From positions 1,984,001 to 2,048,000 of the forward strand of contig JAZGVH010000002.1 of NCBI GenBank assembly GCA_039889245.1: DNA of 64,000 bases, given 5' to 3'. Below are positions 43,207 through 52,251 of this stretch, in pieces. A program made the position numbers and the translations under genes. How positions within the stretch are numbered: the first letter of the stretch is position 1; each line of letters starts with the position of its first letter. This DNA comes from Dermatophilaceae bacterium Soc4.6. Its GTDB lineage: Bacteria; Actinomycetota; Actinomycetes; Actinomycetales; Dermatophilaceae. The notes beneath the pieces were generated by a model. It made no database searches. It saw only the letters and a program-made list of their open reading frames with translations, and was not told where the DNA came from.

Positions 43207-44480
43207 GAGTTCTCCTGAGGTGGGTGGTGGTCGGGGGACCCGCGGACCGGGCGTAGCGGCTTGGTAGCGCTCCACTGGACAACGGGCCGGGCTGGCGTCC
43301 ACGACAGATGGGCGCCGAGGGGCAGAGCGTGCTCGACCGCGATGCGGGTCAGGACACCCCCCAGGCGCGTGCAGGCGTCGACGACCGCAGCCTCGGTGGC
43401 CAGCGTCACGGCGTGCGCCACGATTCGCCCCCCGGGTGTCAGAGCTGTCCAGGCCCGGTCGACCAGAGCAATCGTGAGGCCGCCGCCGAAGAAGACCGCG
43501 TCAGGTGGGTCGAGCACCGGTAAGGCGTCTGCCGTCTCCGCGGTGACAACCTGGACGACGGGATCCGCGCCGAGCGCAGCAGCGTTGGCCCGGATTCGAT
43601 TGGCGCGCAAAGAATCCCGCTCGACTGCCGTCGTCCTGGCGCCGGGCGCGGCGAGCGCCCACTCGATCCCCACAGCGCCCGACCCTGCCCCGAGGTCCCA
43701 CAGGTGGGCGCCGCGCACGGGCCGCAGGTGGGCCACGGCGGAGGCACGCAGGTCACGCTTGGTGATCTGACCGTCGTGCTCGAAGGCCGACTCCGGCCTT
43801 CCAGGAGCCGGTCCGAGCGACGGTCGGGCCAGCGCGCCCTCGGGGTCGACGAGCACGCACAGGACCACGAGATCCGGTGTCGGACTCTGTCCCCAGCGCG
43901 ACGCCGTCGCCGTCCGGCCTCCTTCGGCCGCGCCGCCGAGGTGCCACCAGGCCGTGAGCACCGAGTCGCCGCAACCTGCCTCGCACAGCAACGCCGCCAC
44001 GGCCGCCGGCGTCGAACCGTCCGAGCACAGCACCACGACGCGCTGACCCGGGTCGAGGTGGCCCCTGATCGGCGCGAGAGACCGCCCGACGACCGTGACC
44101 ACCGCGGTGGACTCCGCCGACCAGCCCATCCGGGCCCGGCCCAGGGTCACGGCCGACAGGGCCGGGTGAAAACGCACGGCGTCGGCACCGAGCAGGTTGA
44201 CGAGGGTGGTCCCGATGCCGGAGCGCAGCGGGTCACCGCTGGCCAGGACCACGACCGACGCCCCCGCCGGGCCCCCCGCTGCCCCGTGCTCCTCCAGGAG
44301 GCCGACCAGGCCCGGGGCGAGGGGGCGCGGCCATGGCACCCGCACCTGACCCTCGACCGGGGGCACGAGAGCGAGGTGCCGCTGGCCGCCGAGGAGGACC
44401 CCGGCGCCGAGCACGAGGCGGCGCGATCCTGCGATCAGGTCGGCGAAGCCACCATCTCCGAGTCCCACGACGTCGATCAC
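43203..44480 (-). CDS. cobL: Precorrin-6Y C5,15-methyltransferase (decarboxylating) CobL
   Basis: 425-aa two-domain enzyme. The N-terminal CbiE-like methylase (residues about 1-205, IDVVGLGDGGFADL, VLASGDPLRSGIG) and the C-terminal CbiT-like Rossmann methylase (about 225-400, LWDLGAGSGAVGIEWA, FFGGGL) together methylate C5 and C15 and decarboxylate the C12 side chain. GTG 44480 is preferred over ATG 44501 because homologues begin at IDVVG and a TAGGGT -10 box sits 7 nt upstream of it. The last 20 residues are a His/Pro-rich tail. Confidence 0.93.
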   Translation of the reverse strand: MIDVVGLGDGGFADLIAGSRRLVLGAGVLLGGQRHLALVPPVEGQVRVPWPRPLAPGLVGLLEEHGAAGGPAGASVVVLASGDPLRSGIGTTLVNLLGADAVRFHPALSAVTLGRARMGWSAESTAVVTVVGRSLAPIRGHLDPGQRVVVLCSDGSTPAAVAALLCEAGCGDSVLTAWWHLGGAAEGGRTATASRWGQSPTPDLVVLCVLVDPEGALARPSLGPAPGRPESAFEHDGQITKRDLRASAVAHLRPVRGAHLWDLGAGSGAVGIEWALAAPGARTTAVERDSLRANRIRANAAALGADPVVQVVTAETADALPVLDPPDAVFFGGGLTIALVDRAWTALTPGGRIVAHAVTLATEAAVVDACTRLGGVLTRIAVEHALPLGAHLSWTPARPVVQWSATKPLRPVRGSPDHHPPQENS

Positions 44481-44487
44481 GCCGGTC

Positions 44488-44493
44488 ACCCTA
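44488..44493 (-). promoter_or_regulatory. -10 element TAGGGT, leaderless cobL promoter
   Basis: Minus-strand TAGGGT is 7 nt before GTG 44480. It also overlaps the upstream region of the oppositely oriented chlID riboswitch transcript, so the two promoters are nested in about 30 bp. Confidence 0.55.
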
Positions 44494-44511
44494 TGTGACA
44501 TGATGCCGCCC

Positions 44512-44605
44512 GACGCAGGACGAGGAATTCGGTGTGAATCCGAAGCGGTCCCGCCACTGTGAGCGACCGGTCCGCCGGTCGTGAGCCAGGACGTCATCCT
44601 GCGTC
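44512..44605 (+). promoter_or_regulatory. Cobalamin riboswitch upstream of chlID-cobO operon
   Basis: The core elements are GGAATTCGGTGTGAATCCG, then GGTCCCGCCACTGTGAGCG, then GTGAGCCAGGACGTC. The outer stem P1 pairs gacgcagga (44512-44520) with tcctgcgtc (44597-44605). It is compact, with no long adenosyl-side arm, suggesting a class II-like architecture. The chlID ribosome site follows about 60 nt downstream. Confidence 0.93.
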
Positions 44606-44678
44606 ACGCCCGCCCGGAACCCTGGTCGGGCGTCCTTGCGACAGGCGAGCGTGGTCACTCGCCCAGGAGGTCCGACGC

Positions 44679-46751
44679 GTGCCCCGCTACCCCTTTTCCG
44701 CCATCGTCGGCGCCGATGACATGGCGCTGGCCCTGGTGCTCACCACCGTGGCACCCGACGTGGGCGGCGTCCTCGTCCGCGGCGAGAAGGGGACCGCGAA
44801 GTCGACGATGGTGCGGGCCCTGGCCGACGTCCTCCCGCGCCAGCTCGTCGTCAGCGGATGCCGGTTCGGCTGCGACCCCGCACACCCCGACCCGTCCTGC
44901 CCCGACGGCCCTCATCCGCGCGAAGCCCCCACGACCACCCGGCCGGCCCGTCTGGCCGAGCTCCCCGTCGGCGCCACCGAGGACCGCGTGATCGGCTCGC
45001 TCGACCTCTCCCGCGCCCTGGGCGCCGGCGAGACCGCGTTCGAGCCCGGGCTGCTCGCGGCGGCCCATCGCGGCATCCTCTACGTCGACGAGGTCAACCT
45101 CCTGCACGATCATCTGGTCGACCTGCTGCTCGACGCCGCAGCCATGGGCCGCAACACCGTCGAGCGGGACGGCGTGTCGGTCTCGCACGCGGCCCAGATC
45201 GTGCTGGTGGGGACGATGAACCCCGAGGAGGGCGAGCTGCGTCCGCAGCTGCTCGACCGCTTCGGCCTCACCGCGGAGGTGACCGCGTCGCGCGAGCCGG
45301 CCGAGCGGGTCGAGGTCGTGCGGCGGCGGCTGGCCTACGACGCCGACCCCGAAGGGTTCACGCATGGGTACGCCGAGCCCGAGTCCGTCCTGCGCGACCG
45401 GATCCTGGCGGCGCAGGCGGCATTGCCCCTCGTCCGTCTGAGCGAGTGGGCCCTGACCACGATCGCGACTGTGTGCGCCGGCTTCGAGGTCGACGGGATG
45501 CGGGCCGACCTCGTCACCGCCCGCGCCGCGCGGGCCCACGCCGCGTGGGAGGCACGCACCGAGGTGACGCGTGAGGACATCCGCGTCGCCGCCCGGCTCG
45601 CGCTCCCCCACCGTCGTCGACGCAACCCGTTCGACGCCCCCGGTCTCGACGAGGACCTTCTGGAGTTCCTCCTCGGTGACGACGAGCACGAGCCGGAGCC
45701 CGAGCCCGAGCCGGACGGCCCGCCCCCCGGAGGCATCGGCCCCGAGGACAGCGACGACACCGACGGCAGCGACGGCAGCGACGGCGATGCCCCGCAAGCC
45801 GACGCCCGCATGCCTCCTGCGGCCACGAGCACGCGACCGCCCGACAGTCCCGGGACGACAGACGGCCCGGCAGATCCTGCACCCGCCGAGGGCACCCCTC
45901 AGGACTCCGACGCGGCCCCTGGGCCGCAGCCGACTGCGACCGTCGTCGCCGACTCACGCCCCCCCTACCGCGCGCGCCGCCTCCAGGTGCGCGGGGTCGG
46001 CGAGGGCGACGCCGGTCGGCGCAGCCGCGCCATCACCTCCTGGGGCCGGACCGTCGGGGCGACGACGACCGGCACCGGTCGTCTCCACCTCCCCGCGACG
46101 ATCGCAGCCGCGGCACCCCACCAGGCCGGGCGCGGTCGCACCGGTCGGGTCGTCCTGCACTCCGACGACCTGCGGCACCGGGTGACCCAGGGTCGCGAGG
46201 CCAACCTCGTCCTGCTGGTCGTTGACGCGTCAGGGTCGATGGGTGCGCAGCAGCGGATGTCCGACGTCAAGACCGCCGTGCTCAGCCTGCTCGTCGACGC
46301 CTACCAACGACGCGACCGCGTCGGTGTCGTCACCTTCCGGGGCGACGGTGCCGTCCTCGCCCTGCCGCCGACGTCGTCGGTCGAGGCCGCTGCCCGGTGC
46401 CTGACCGACCTGCCCCACGGTGGACGCACCCCGCTCGCCGAGGGCCTGCGGACCGCCGCGAGGGTCCTCGAGATCGAGCGGATCCGTGACTCCCGTCTCC
46501 GGCCGCTCCTCGTCCTCGTCACCGACGGCCGGGCCACGAGCGGCCCCGACGCGCTGGTCCGTGCCCGCTGGGTCGCCGACCGGTGGCGCGCCACCGGAGT
46601 CGACGCCGTGGTCGTCGACTGCGAGGCCGGACGCTTCCGGATGGGGCTCGCCGCGGACATCGCCCACCGGATGGGCGCCGACCACCTACCCCTTGGCGAG
46701 GTCGCCGCCGCGACCATCGTCTCCGTCATCCGTGAGAGGAAGGCCGCCTGA
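44679..46751 (+). CDS. ChlI/ChlD-like chelatase AAA+ subunit (cobaltochelatase partner of CobN)
   Basis: 690-aa fusion. Residues about 1-330 form a ChlI-type AAA+ ATPase with Walker A GEKGTAKST, Walker B ILYVDEVNLL and the sensor segment GTMNPEEGELRPQLLDRF. A long acidic, Pro/Asp/Ser-rich linker (about 335-430) leads to a ChlD-type C-terminus with a VWA domain whose MIDAS motif is VVDASGSMG (about 525-535). With CobN it should power cobalt insertion, replacing the CobS/CobT pair used by proteobacteria. GTG 44679 is set by AGGAGG 8 nt upstream. First gene of a seven-gene operon. Confidence 0.92.
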   Translation: MPRYPFSAIVGADDMALALVLTTVAPDVGGVLVRGEKGTAKSTMVRALADVLPRQLVVSGCRFGCDPAHPDPSCPDGPHPREAPTTTRPARLAELPVGATEDRVIGSLDLSRALGAGETAFEPGLLAAAHRGILYVDEVNLLHDHLVDLLLDAAAMGRNTVERDGVSVSHAAQIVLVGTMNPEEGELRPQLLDRFGLTAEVTASREPAERVEVVRRRLAYDADPEGFTHGYAEPESVLRDRILAAQAALPLVRLSEWALTTIATVCAGFEVDGMRADLVTARAARAHAAWEARTEVTREDIRVAARLALPHRRRRNPFDAPGLDEDLLEFLLGDDEHEPEPEPEPDGPPPGGIGPEDSDDTDGSDGSDGDAPQADARMPPAATSTRPPDSPGTTDGPADPAPAEGTPQDSDAAPGPQPTATVVADSRPPYRARRLQVRGVGEGDAGRRSRAITSWGRTVGATTTGTGRLHLPATIAAAAPHQAGRGRTGRVVLHSDDLRHRVTQGREANLVLLVVDASGSMGAQQRMSDVKTAVLSLLVDAYQRRDRVGVVTFRGDGAVLALPPTSSVEAAARCLTDLPHGGRTPLAEGLRTAARVLEIERIRDSRLRPLLVLVTDGRATSGPDALVRARWVADRWRATGVDAVVVDCEAGRFRMGLAADIAHRMGADHLPLGEVAAATIVSVIRERKAA

Positions 46752-47365
46752 TGGCCCAGGGACGCCCACCCGTCGAGGCCGCCGACGGCCAGACCACCCG
46801 CCAGCGCCGCGCCAGCCCGCTGGTCGTGGTCCACAGCGGCGCAGGCAAGGGCAAGTCGACAGCTGCCTTCGGGCTGGCCCTGCGAGGCTGGAGCCAGGGC
46901 TGGCCCATCGGGGTCTTCCAGTTCGTCAAGTCCGCCAAGTGGCGCATCGGCGAGGAGGGGGCGCTGATGGCCCTCGACGAGCTGCACCGTACGACGGGGC
47001 AGGGGGGTCCGGTCGAGTGGCACAAGATGGGCTCGGGCTGGTCCTGGTCGCGCAAGGTCGGCACGGAAGAGGACCACGCGGCCGACGCTCGCGAGGGGTG
47101 GGCCGAGATCCAGCGACGCCTGGCCAGCCAGGCCCACACCCTCTATGTGCTCGACGAGTTCACCTACCCCATGAAGTGGGGCTGGGTCGACGTCGACGAC
47201 GTCGTCGAGGCGCTGAAGGCCCGTCCCGGCTACCAGCACGTGGTCATCACGGGGCGTGACCCCGATCCGCGGCTGGTGGCCATCGCCGACGTCGCGACCG
47301 AGATGACGAAGGTCGCCCACCCCTTCGACCGCGGCCAGAAGGGTCAGAAGGGCATCGAGTGGTGA
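46751..47365 (+). CDS. cobO: Cob(I)yrinic acid a,c-diamide adenosyltransferase CobO
   Basis: 204-aa ATP:corrinoid adenosyltransferase of the CobA/CobO/BtuR type, which attaches the upper 5'-deoxyadenosyl ligand. The P-loop is VVHSGAGKGKSTAAFGLALR (near residue 30), and the family motifs YVLDEFTYP and VITGRDPDP are present. The 20-residue N-terminal extension is typical of actinobacterial homologues. Its ATG shares the last A of the preceding TGA. Confidence 0.96.
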   Translation: MAQGRPPVEAADGQTTRQRRASPLVVVHSGAGKGKSTAAFGLALRGWSQGWPIGVFQFVKSAKWRIGEEGALMALDELHRTTGQGGPVEWHKMGSGWSWSRKVGTEEDHAADAREGWAEIQRRLASQAHTLYVLDEFTYPMKWGWVDVDDVVEALKARPGYQHVVITGRDPDPRLVAIADVATEMTKVAHPFDRGQKGQKGIEW

Positions 47366-49878
47366 GGATCCCCCGCCTCGTCATCGCCGCCCCGGCCTCG
47401 GGGCACGGCAAGACGACCGTCGCCGTGGGCATCATGGCCGCCCTGAGCCGGCAGGGTCACACCGTGGCCCCCGCGAAGGTCGGTCCCGACTACATCGACC
47501 CGGGCTACCACGCCTTGGCCACCGGTCGTCCCGGACGCAACCTCGACCCGTGGCTCACCTCGCCAGAGCTGGTGGTCCCGTTGCTGCTGCACGGTTTCCG
47601 GACGCCGGAGGCTGCCGACGTCGCCGTCATCGAGGGCGCCATGGGGCTCTTCGACGGACAGCTCGGCACCGAGGGCTTCGCCTCCACCGCCCACATCGCG
47701 AAGCTGACCCGCTCGCCCGTCCTGCTGGTCGTCGACATCTCCGCCGCCTCCCGCACCGTGGCCGCGATCGTCCACGGCCTGCGCACGTTCGACCCCGAGG
47801 TGGGTGTCGTCGGCGTGGTGCTCAACAAGGCCGGCAGCCCGCGCCACGCGCAGGAGGTGCGTCGGTCGGTCGAGCGCACTGGTCTCCCCGTGCTCGGGGT
47901 CCTTCCTCGGGATGCGGGAGTCACCGCGCCTTCACGGCACCTCGGCCTGGTGCCAGCCGACGAGCGGCACGACGCGAGGGACAGCCTCGACCGTCTCGCC
48001 GAGCAGACGGCCGCCCACCTCGAGCTCGACGCCATCCTCGACCTCGCCCACACAGCGCCGGACCTCGACGGCGCACCGTGGTGTGCGCCGCTCGTGACGA
48101 GGTCGGGGCCACCGCGAGTCGTCGCCGTGGCCGGTGGGCGGGCCTTCACGTTCCGCTACACCGAGACCGACGAGCTGCTACGCGCTGCGGGGTGCGAGCC
48201 CGTCGTCTTCGACCCCGCGGTGGACCCAGCGCTCCCGCCGGGCACGTCCGGGCTGTATCTCGGCGGCGGCTTCCCTGAGGCGCACGCCGCAGCGCTCGCC
48301 CGCAACACGACACTGCTCGGCCAGGTCCGTGACGCCGTCGCGGCTGGCATGCCGACCGTGGCGGAGTGCGCCGGTCTTCTCTACCTCGCGCAGTCGCTCG
48401 ACGACCAGCCGATGGTGGGAGCCATCCCGACCACTGCGGCCATGAGCCCACGGCTGACGTTGCGCTACGTCAGGGCCACCCTGACGGCCGACGGGCTGCT
48501 GGGGCCGGCCGGCACGGCGGTCACCGCCCACGAGTTCCACCGCACGGCGACGTCCCCGACCGCGGACCCCGTCGGTGGCTGGAGCGTCGACGGTACGCTG
48601 AACGGCTTCGCGCTCGACCCCGCGCGCACCGGCCGCCCGACCCTGCACGCGTCCTACCTCCACGTGCACTGGGCCGGCACCCCGAGCCTGGCGCGGTCGT
48701 TCGCCGACGCCGTGCACCGCTTCGACGCCCTGCGTCCCGCGGGGTCCGTGGCTCCCGCGTCGGAGGCGGTCCCCGAGCCGGCCGCACCCGCGCCCGGGAA
48801 GCCCCCACCCAACCTCCGGGTCGCTGACCCGGGCCCCCTCGACCTCGACCACCACGGCGACGCCGAGGTGCGCGGCGACCACGGCCTGGTGGACCTGGCC
48901 GTCAACGTGCGGGTCCCGGCCCCACCACCCTGGCTCGCCGACGTCATCCGGGCCACGACGGCCACTCTCGGCTCCTATCCCGACGTCGCCGCTGCTCGCG
49001 CGGCCGTCGCCCGTCGCCACGGCGTCCCCGAGGAGATGGTGCTGCTCACCAGCGGCGGCGCGGAGGCGTTCACCCTCATCGCCAGGGCGGTGCCGGGTCG
49101 CCACCCGATCGTCGTGCACCCGCAGTTCACCGAGCCCGAGGCTGCGATGCGGCGTGCCGGTCGCGTGCCCGACCGCCTCGTCCTCACCGCTAGCCGCGGC
49201 TTCACCCTGGACGCGTCTCTCGTCGACCCGCGGTGCGACCTGCTCTTCGTCGGCAACCCCACCAACCCCACCGGGGTCCTCCACCCGCGAGAGACGGTGC
49301 GTCGACTGCGAGCACCCGGACGCCTGCTCGTCGTCGACGAGGCCTTCGCGGATGCCGTGCCCGGCGAGCGGGAGAGCCTGATCGGCACGGACCTCACCGG
49401 CGTGCTGGTCCTGCGCTCGCTCACCAAGACCTGGGGCATTGCGGGGTTGCGGGCCGGCTACGTCGTCGGCGACCCCGCACTCGTCGCCGCCCTGGCCGAG
49501 CAACAGCCCCAGTGGTCGGTGTCCACACCGGCTGCGGCCGTCATGGCAGCGACGGCGACCCCGGAGGCGCTGCGGGAGGCCGAGGACGCGGCACGGGTGC
49601 TCACACGGCAGCGGGCTCATCTCGTGCACGGCCTGAAGACGATCGGTCTTCGACCCGTCCCGGGCGCGGCTCCCTTCGTCCTCGTCGAGGTCGGCCGAGG
49701 GGTGCGAGAAGAATTGCGGAACAGCGGTTTCGCTGTTCGCCGTGGAGACACATTTCCCGGGCTCGACGAGGGCTGGGTGCGCCTGGCCGTCCGAGACGCG
49801 GCCACGACCGACGCGCTCGTTCACGCCCTCGTGCAGGTGCGGTCCGCGCTTGAAGACGCGGCAAGGGTGTCGTCGTGA
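47362..49878 (+). CDS. Fused CobB (cobyrinate a,c-diamide synthase) and CobC-type aminotransferase
   Basis: 838-aa fusion. Residues about 1-455 are CobB: P-loop APASGHGKTTVAVG, KVGPDYIDPGYH, EGAMGLFDG, glutaminase Cys in VAECAGLLYL and His in ASYLHVHWAG. It amidates the a and c carboxylates of hydrogenobyrinic acid. A Pro/Ala linker (about 460-510) leads to a class I/II PLP enzyme (about 515-835) of the histidinol-phosphate-aminotransferase-like CobC/CobD group, with NPTNPTG and PLP Lys in LRSLTKTWGIAGLRAGY. It probably supplies aminopropanol phosphate or ethanolamine-like moiety by decarboxylation. GTG 47362 overlaps the cobO stop. Confidence 0.92.
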   Translation: MRIPRLVIAAPASGHGKTTVAVGIMAALSRQGHTVAPAKVGPDYIDPGYHALATGRPGRNLDPWLTSPELVVPLLLHGFRTPEAADVAVIEGAMGLFDGQLGTEGFASTAHIAKLTRSPVLLVVDISAASRTVAAIVHGLRTFDPEVGVVGVVLNKAGSPRHAQEVRRSVERTGLPVLGVLPRDAGVTAPSRHLGLVPADERHDARDSLDRLAEQTAAHLELDAILDLAHTAPDLDGAPWCAPLVTRSGPPRVVAVAGGRAFTFRYTETDELLRAAGCEPVVFDPAVDPALPPGTSGLYLGGGFPEAHAAALARNTTLLGQVRDAVAAGMPTVAECAGLLYLAQSLDDQPMVGAIPTTAAMSPRLTLRYVRATLTADGLLGPAGTAVTAHEFHRTATSPTADPVGGWSVDGTLNGFALDPARTGRPTLHASYLHVHWAGTPSLARSFADAVHRFDALRPAGSVAPASEAVPEPAAPAPGKPPPNLRVADPGPLDLDHHGDAEVRGDHGLVDLAVNVRVPAPPPWLADVIRATTATLGSYPDVAAARAAVARRHGVPEEMVLLTSGGAEAFTLIARAVPGRHPIVVHPQFTEPEAAMRRAGRVPDRLVLTASRGFTLDASLVDPRCDLLFVGNPTNPTGVLHPRETVRRLRAPGRLLVVDEAFADAVPGERESLIGTDLTGVLVLRSLTKTWGIAGLRAGYVVGDPALVAALAEQQPQWSVSTPAAAVMAATATPEALREAEDAARVLTRQRAHLVHGLKTIGLRPVPGAAPFVLVEVGRGVREELRNSGFAVRRGDTFPGLDEGWVRLAVRDAATTDALVHALVQVRSALEDAARVSS

Positions 49879-50888
49879 GGCTCTCCGCGTCCGCAGTGGG
49901 CTGCCGCGTCCTCGTGCACACCCCCGGCCCCCGGATCGCCGAGACGGTCCACGCGCTCGTCGACCAGGGCGCCCTCGTCACCGTCAGCGCCGGTCCGGCC
50001 GGGAACAGCGAGGCCCCCGCCGTCGTCGCCGACCTGGCGTCACGTCGGCTGGTGACCCTCGAGGCCGAGCCTGACCTCACGGCATACGACGTCGTGCTGC
50101 GTGACCCCCTGACCGCCGCACCCGCGGCGCCCGACGTCGCAGCCCCGGTGCGAGCCGGGCGAGTGGTGCTCGTGGGGGGTGGTCCGGGTGACCCCGGGCT
50201 GCTGACGGTCGCCGGTCTGGCCGCCCTGCAGGAGGCCGACGTCGTCGTCTGCGACCGGCTCGCACCACTCGGCCTGCTCGACTCGCTCGACCGCGACGTG
50301 CGGGTCATCCACGCGGGCAAGATCCCCCGGGGCGACTTCACGCCCCAGGAGCACATCAACGCCTTGCTCGTCGAGCACGCCCTCGCAGGGCGGACCGTGG
50401 TGCGACTCAAGGGTGGCGACAGCTTCGTGCTGGGTCGCGGGGGCGAGGAGTGGAACGCCTGCGTCGAGGCCGGGATCCCGGTCACCGTCATCCCGGGGAT
50501 CACGAGCTCGATCGCGGCACCGGCCCTGGCCGGGATCCCCGTCACGCACCGGGACCTGGCTCAGGGCTTCGTCGTGGTGTCCGGGCACGTCGGCCCGGGC
50601 GACCCCCGCAGCACCGTCGACTGGGGCGCCGTGGCCGGCACCGGTCTCACGGTCGTCGTCCTCATGGGGCTCGCCACCCTGAGCTCGATCGTCGAGGCGC
50701 TGGTCGCGGCCGGGATGCCGGGCGACACCCCGGCCGCGTGTGTCGCCGACGCCGGCCTCCCGAGCCAGCGAGACGTGCGCGCCCCTGTGTCGGAGATCGC
50801 GACGGCCGTGGCCGCTGCCGACCTGCGTCCCCCGGCCGTGACAATCATCGGCCCGGCAGTCGCGGCAATGGCAGCGTCGCGCCCATGA
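49875..50888 (+). CDS. cobA: Uroporphyrinogen-III C-methyltransferase CobA with degenerate N-terminal domain
   Basis: 337-aa protein. Residues about 95-335 are a complete SUMT domain methylating uroporphyrinogen III to precorrin-2: VLVGGGPGDPGLLTVAGLAA, VRLKGGDSFVLGRGGEE, VIPGITSSIAAPALAGIPVTHR. The first 90 residues look like a vestige of the CysG precorrin-2 dehydrogenase fold (RVLVHTPGPRIAETVHALVD, ...VVLRDP) without a GxGxxG nucleotide loop, so dehydrogenase activity is unlikely. Operon overlap of 4 nt on both sides. Confidence 0.93.
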   Translation: MRLSASAVGCRVLVHTPGPRIAETVHALVDQGALVTVSAGPAGNSEAPAVVADLASRRLVTLEAEPDLTAYDVVLRDPLTAAPAAPDVAAPVRAGRVVLVGGGPGDPGLLTVAGLAALQEADVVVCDRLAPLGLLDSLDRDVRVIHAGKIPRGDFTPQEHINALLVEHALAGRTVVRLKGGDSFVLGRGGEEWNACVEAGIPVTVIPGITSSIAAPALAGIPVTHRDLAQGFVVVSGHVGPGDPRSTVDWGAVAGTGLTVVVLMGLATLSSIVEALVAAGMPGDTPAACVADAGLPSQRDVRAPVSEIATAVAAADLRPPAVTIIGPAVAAMAASRP

Positions 50889-51673
50889 CCGGGCTGCGCG
50901 ACCTGAGGGTCGGGATGCAGCTGGCGGTCGGCACCCTGAGCATCATCCCGGTCGGTCCCCTGCCTTCCCTCACCGTGCCCATCGCGCGCTGGGCCATGAT
51001 CCTTGCCCCGGTGGCAGCCATCCCACTGGGCGTCGGGGCCGCCCTGGCGGGTTCGGCGGGTCACCTCGCCCACCTTCCGTCCCTGGTCACCGCCGGCCTG
51101 GTCCTCGCCTTCCTGGGGTGGGCGACGCGCGCCATGCACTGGGACGGCCTCGCGGACACCGCTGACGGCCTCGCCGTCTCGTGGGACCGGGAGCGGGCCC
51201 TCGACATCATGCGTCGTGGTGACGCCGGCCCCGTCGCCGTCGGCGTCCTCGGCCTCGTCCTCCTCGTCGATACCGCTGCCCTGGCAGCCGTGCTGGAGCT
51301 CCCCCGGGGCCCCCTCCTCGCCGGTGCCCTGGTGGTGGCGGCTCGCGGGGCATGTGCGCTCACCGCCAGCAGGCGGGCAGGTCCGGCACGCACCGACGGG
51401 CTTGGGGTCGCCGTGGCCGGCTCCGTGCCGGTCGCGGGGTCGGTGGTCGTCGTGGGGGCAGTCGGGGTGCTCGTCGTCGTCGCCGGCCTCATCTCCGGTC
51501 TCTCCCCGTGGCTCGGCGGCCTCGCCGTCGTGGCGTCCTTTGCAGCCGTGCTCGCGCTCGTCCGGCGCTGCTGCCGCGGCTTCGGCGGGGTGACCGGCGA
51601 CGTCATGGGGGCGGGCATCGAGGTCGCCCAGTGCGTCCTGCTCGTCGTCGCCTCCGCGGGCTTGCGGGTATGA
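50885..51673 (+). CDS. cobS: Adenosylcobinamide-GDP ribazoletransferase CobS (CobV)
   Basis: 262-aa integral membrane enzyme that joins alpha-ribazole (phosphate) to adenosylcobinamide-GDP, making the complete nucleotide loop. Six to seven helices; the family motif HWDGLADTADGL (residues about 84-95) supplies the metal-binding acidic residues, and RGDAGPVAVG and TGDVMGAGIEVAQ are conserved. ATG 50885 overlaps the cobA stop. Confidence 0.95.
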   Translation: MTGLRDLRVGMQLAVGTLSIIPVGPLPSLTVPIARWAMILAPVAAIPLGVGAALAGSAGHLAHLPSLVTAGLVLAFLGWATRAMHWDGLADTADGLAVSWDRERALDIMRRGDAGPVAVGVLGLVLLVDTAALAAVLELPRGPLLAGALVVAARGACALTASRRAGPARTDGLGVAVAGSVPVAGSVVVVGAVGVLVVVAGLISGLSPWLGGLAVVASFAAVLALVRRCCRGFGGVTGDVMGAGIEVAQCVLLVVASAGLRV

Positions 51674-52251
51674 AGCCCGCCGCCGCGCTGGGCCCGCACC
51701 GGCCGCCGACGTCCCTCGTGCTCGGCGGGATCCGCTCGGGCAAGTCAGCCGTGGCCGAGGGTCTCGTCGAGCAGTCGGCCGCCCTCACCGGGTCGACGGT
51801 GACCTACGTCGCGACCGGTCCCCTTCGCGACGACGCCGACTGGGCCCAACGGGTCGCGGCTCACCAGCGGCGACGCCCGTCCACGTGGCGCACGGTGGAG
51901 TCGACCGACCTGCCGTCGGCCCTCGCCGACCTGGGCGGCCCGGCCATCGTCGACGGGCTCGGCACGTGGCTCACCGCCCAGCTCAACGAGATGCACGCCT
52001 GGGACGCTCCACGCGCGGAGTGGGAGCCCGCCATCGAGGACCGGGTAGCCGCGCTCGCTCGGTCCGTGGAGCACCACCGGCACCCCCTCGTCCTCGTCTC
52101 CGACGAGGCCGGCCTGACCCTCGTGCCCGACAACCGCGCAGGCCGGATCTTCCTCGACTGGCTGGGGCTCACCAACCAGCGCGTCGCCGCCGTCAGCGAC
52201 GCCGTGCTGCTCGTCGTCGCCGGACAGGTCGTGCCGGTGAAGCACCCGTGA
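51670..52251 (+). CDS. cobU: Adenosylcobinamide kinase/guanylyltransferase CobU (CobP)
   Basis: 193-aa bifunctional enzyme that phosphorylates adenosylcobinamide and transfers GMP. The P-loop is LVLGGIRSGKSAVAEGL; VTYVATG, the HQRRRPxxWRTVE region with the guanylylated His, and LVSDEAGLTLVP (usual form VSNEVG.GIVP) are all recognisable. ATG 51670 overlaps cobS by 4 nt; the C-terminus ends shortly after the last strand. Confidence 0.94.
   Translation: MKPAAALGPHRPPTSLVLGGIRSGKSAVAEGLVEQSAALTGSTVTYVATGPLRDDADWAQRVAAHQRRRPSTWRTVESTDLPSALADLGGPAIVDGLGTWLTAQLNEMHAWDAPRAEWEPAIEDRVAALARSVEHHRHPLVLVSDEAGLTLVPDNRAGRIFLDWLGLTNQRVAAVSDAVLLVVAGQVVPVKHP

Noticed and set aside
49875-50888. Calling the cobA product a trifunctional CysG
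   Set aside because: Only the methyltransferase domain is complete; the N-terminal part has no NAD-binding glycine loop and no ferrochelatase domain is evident.
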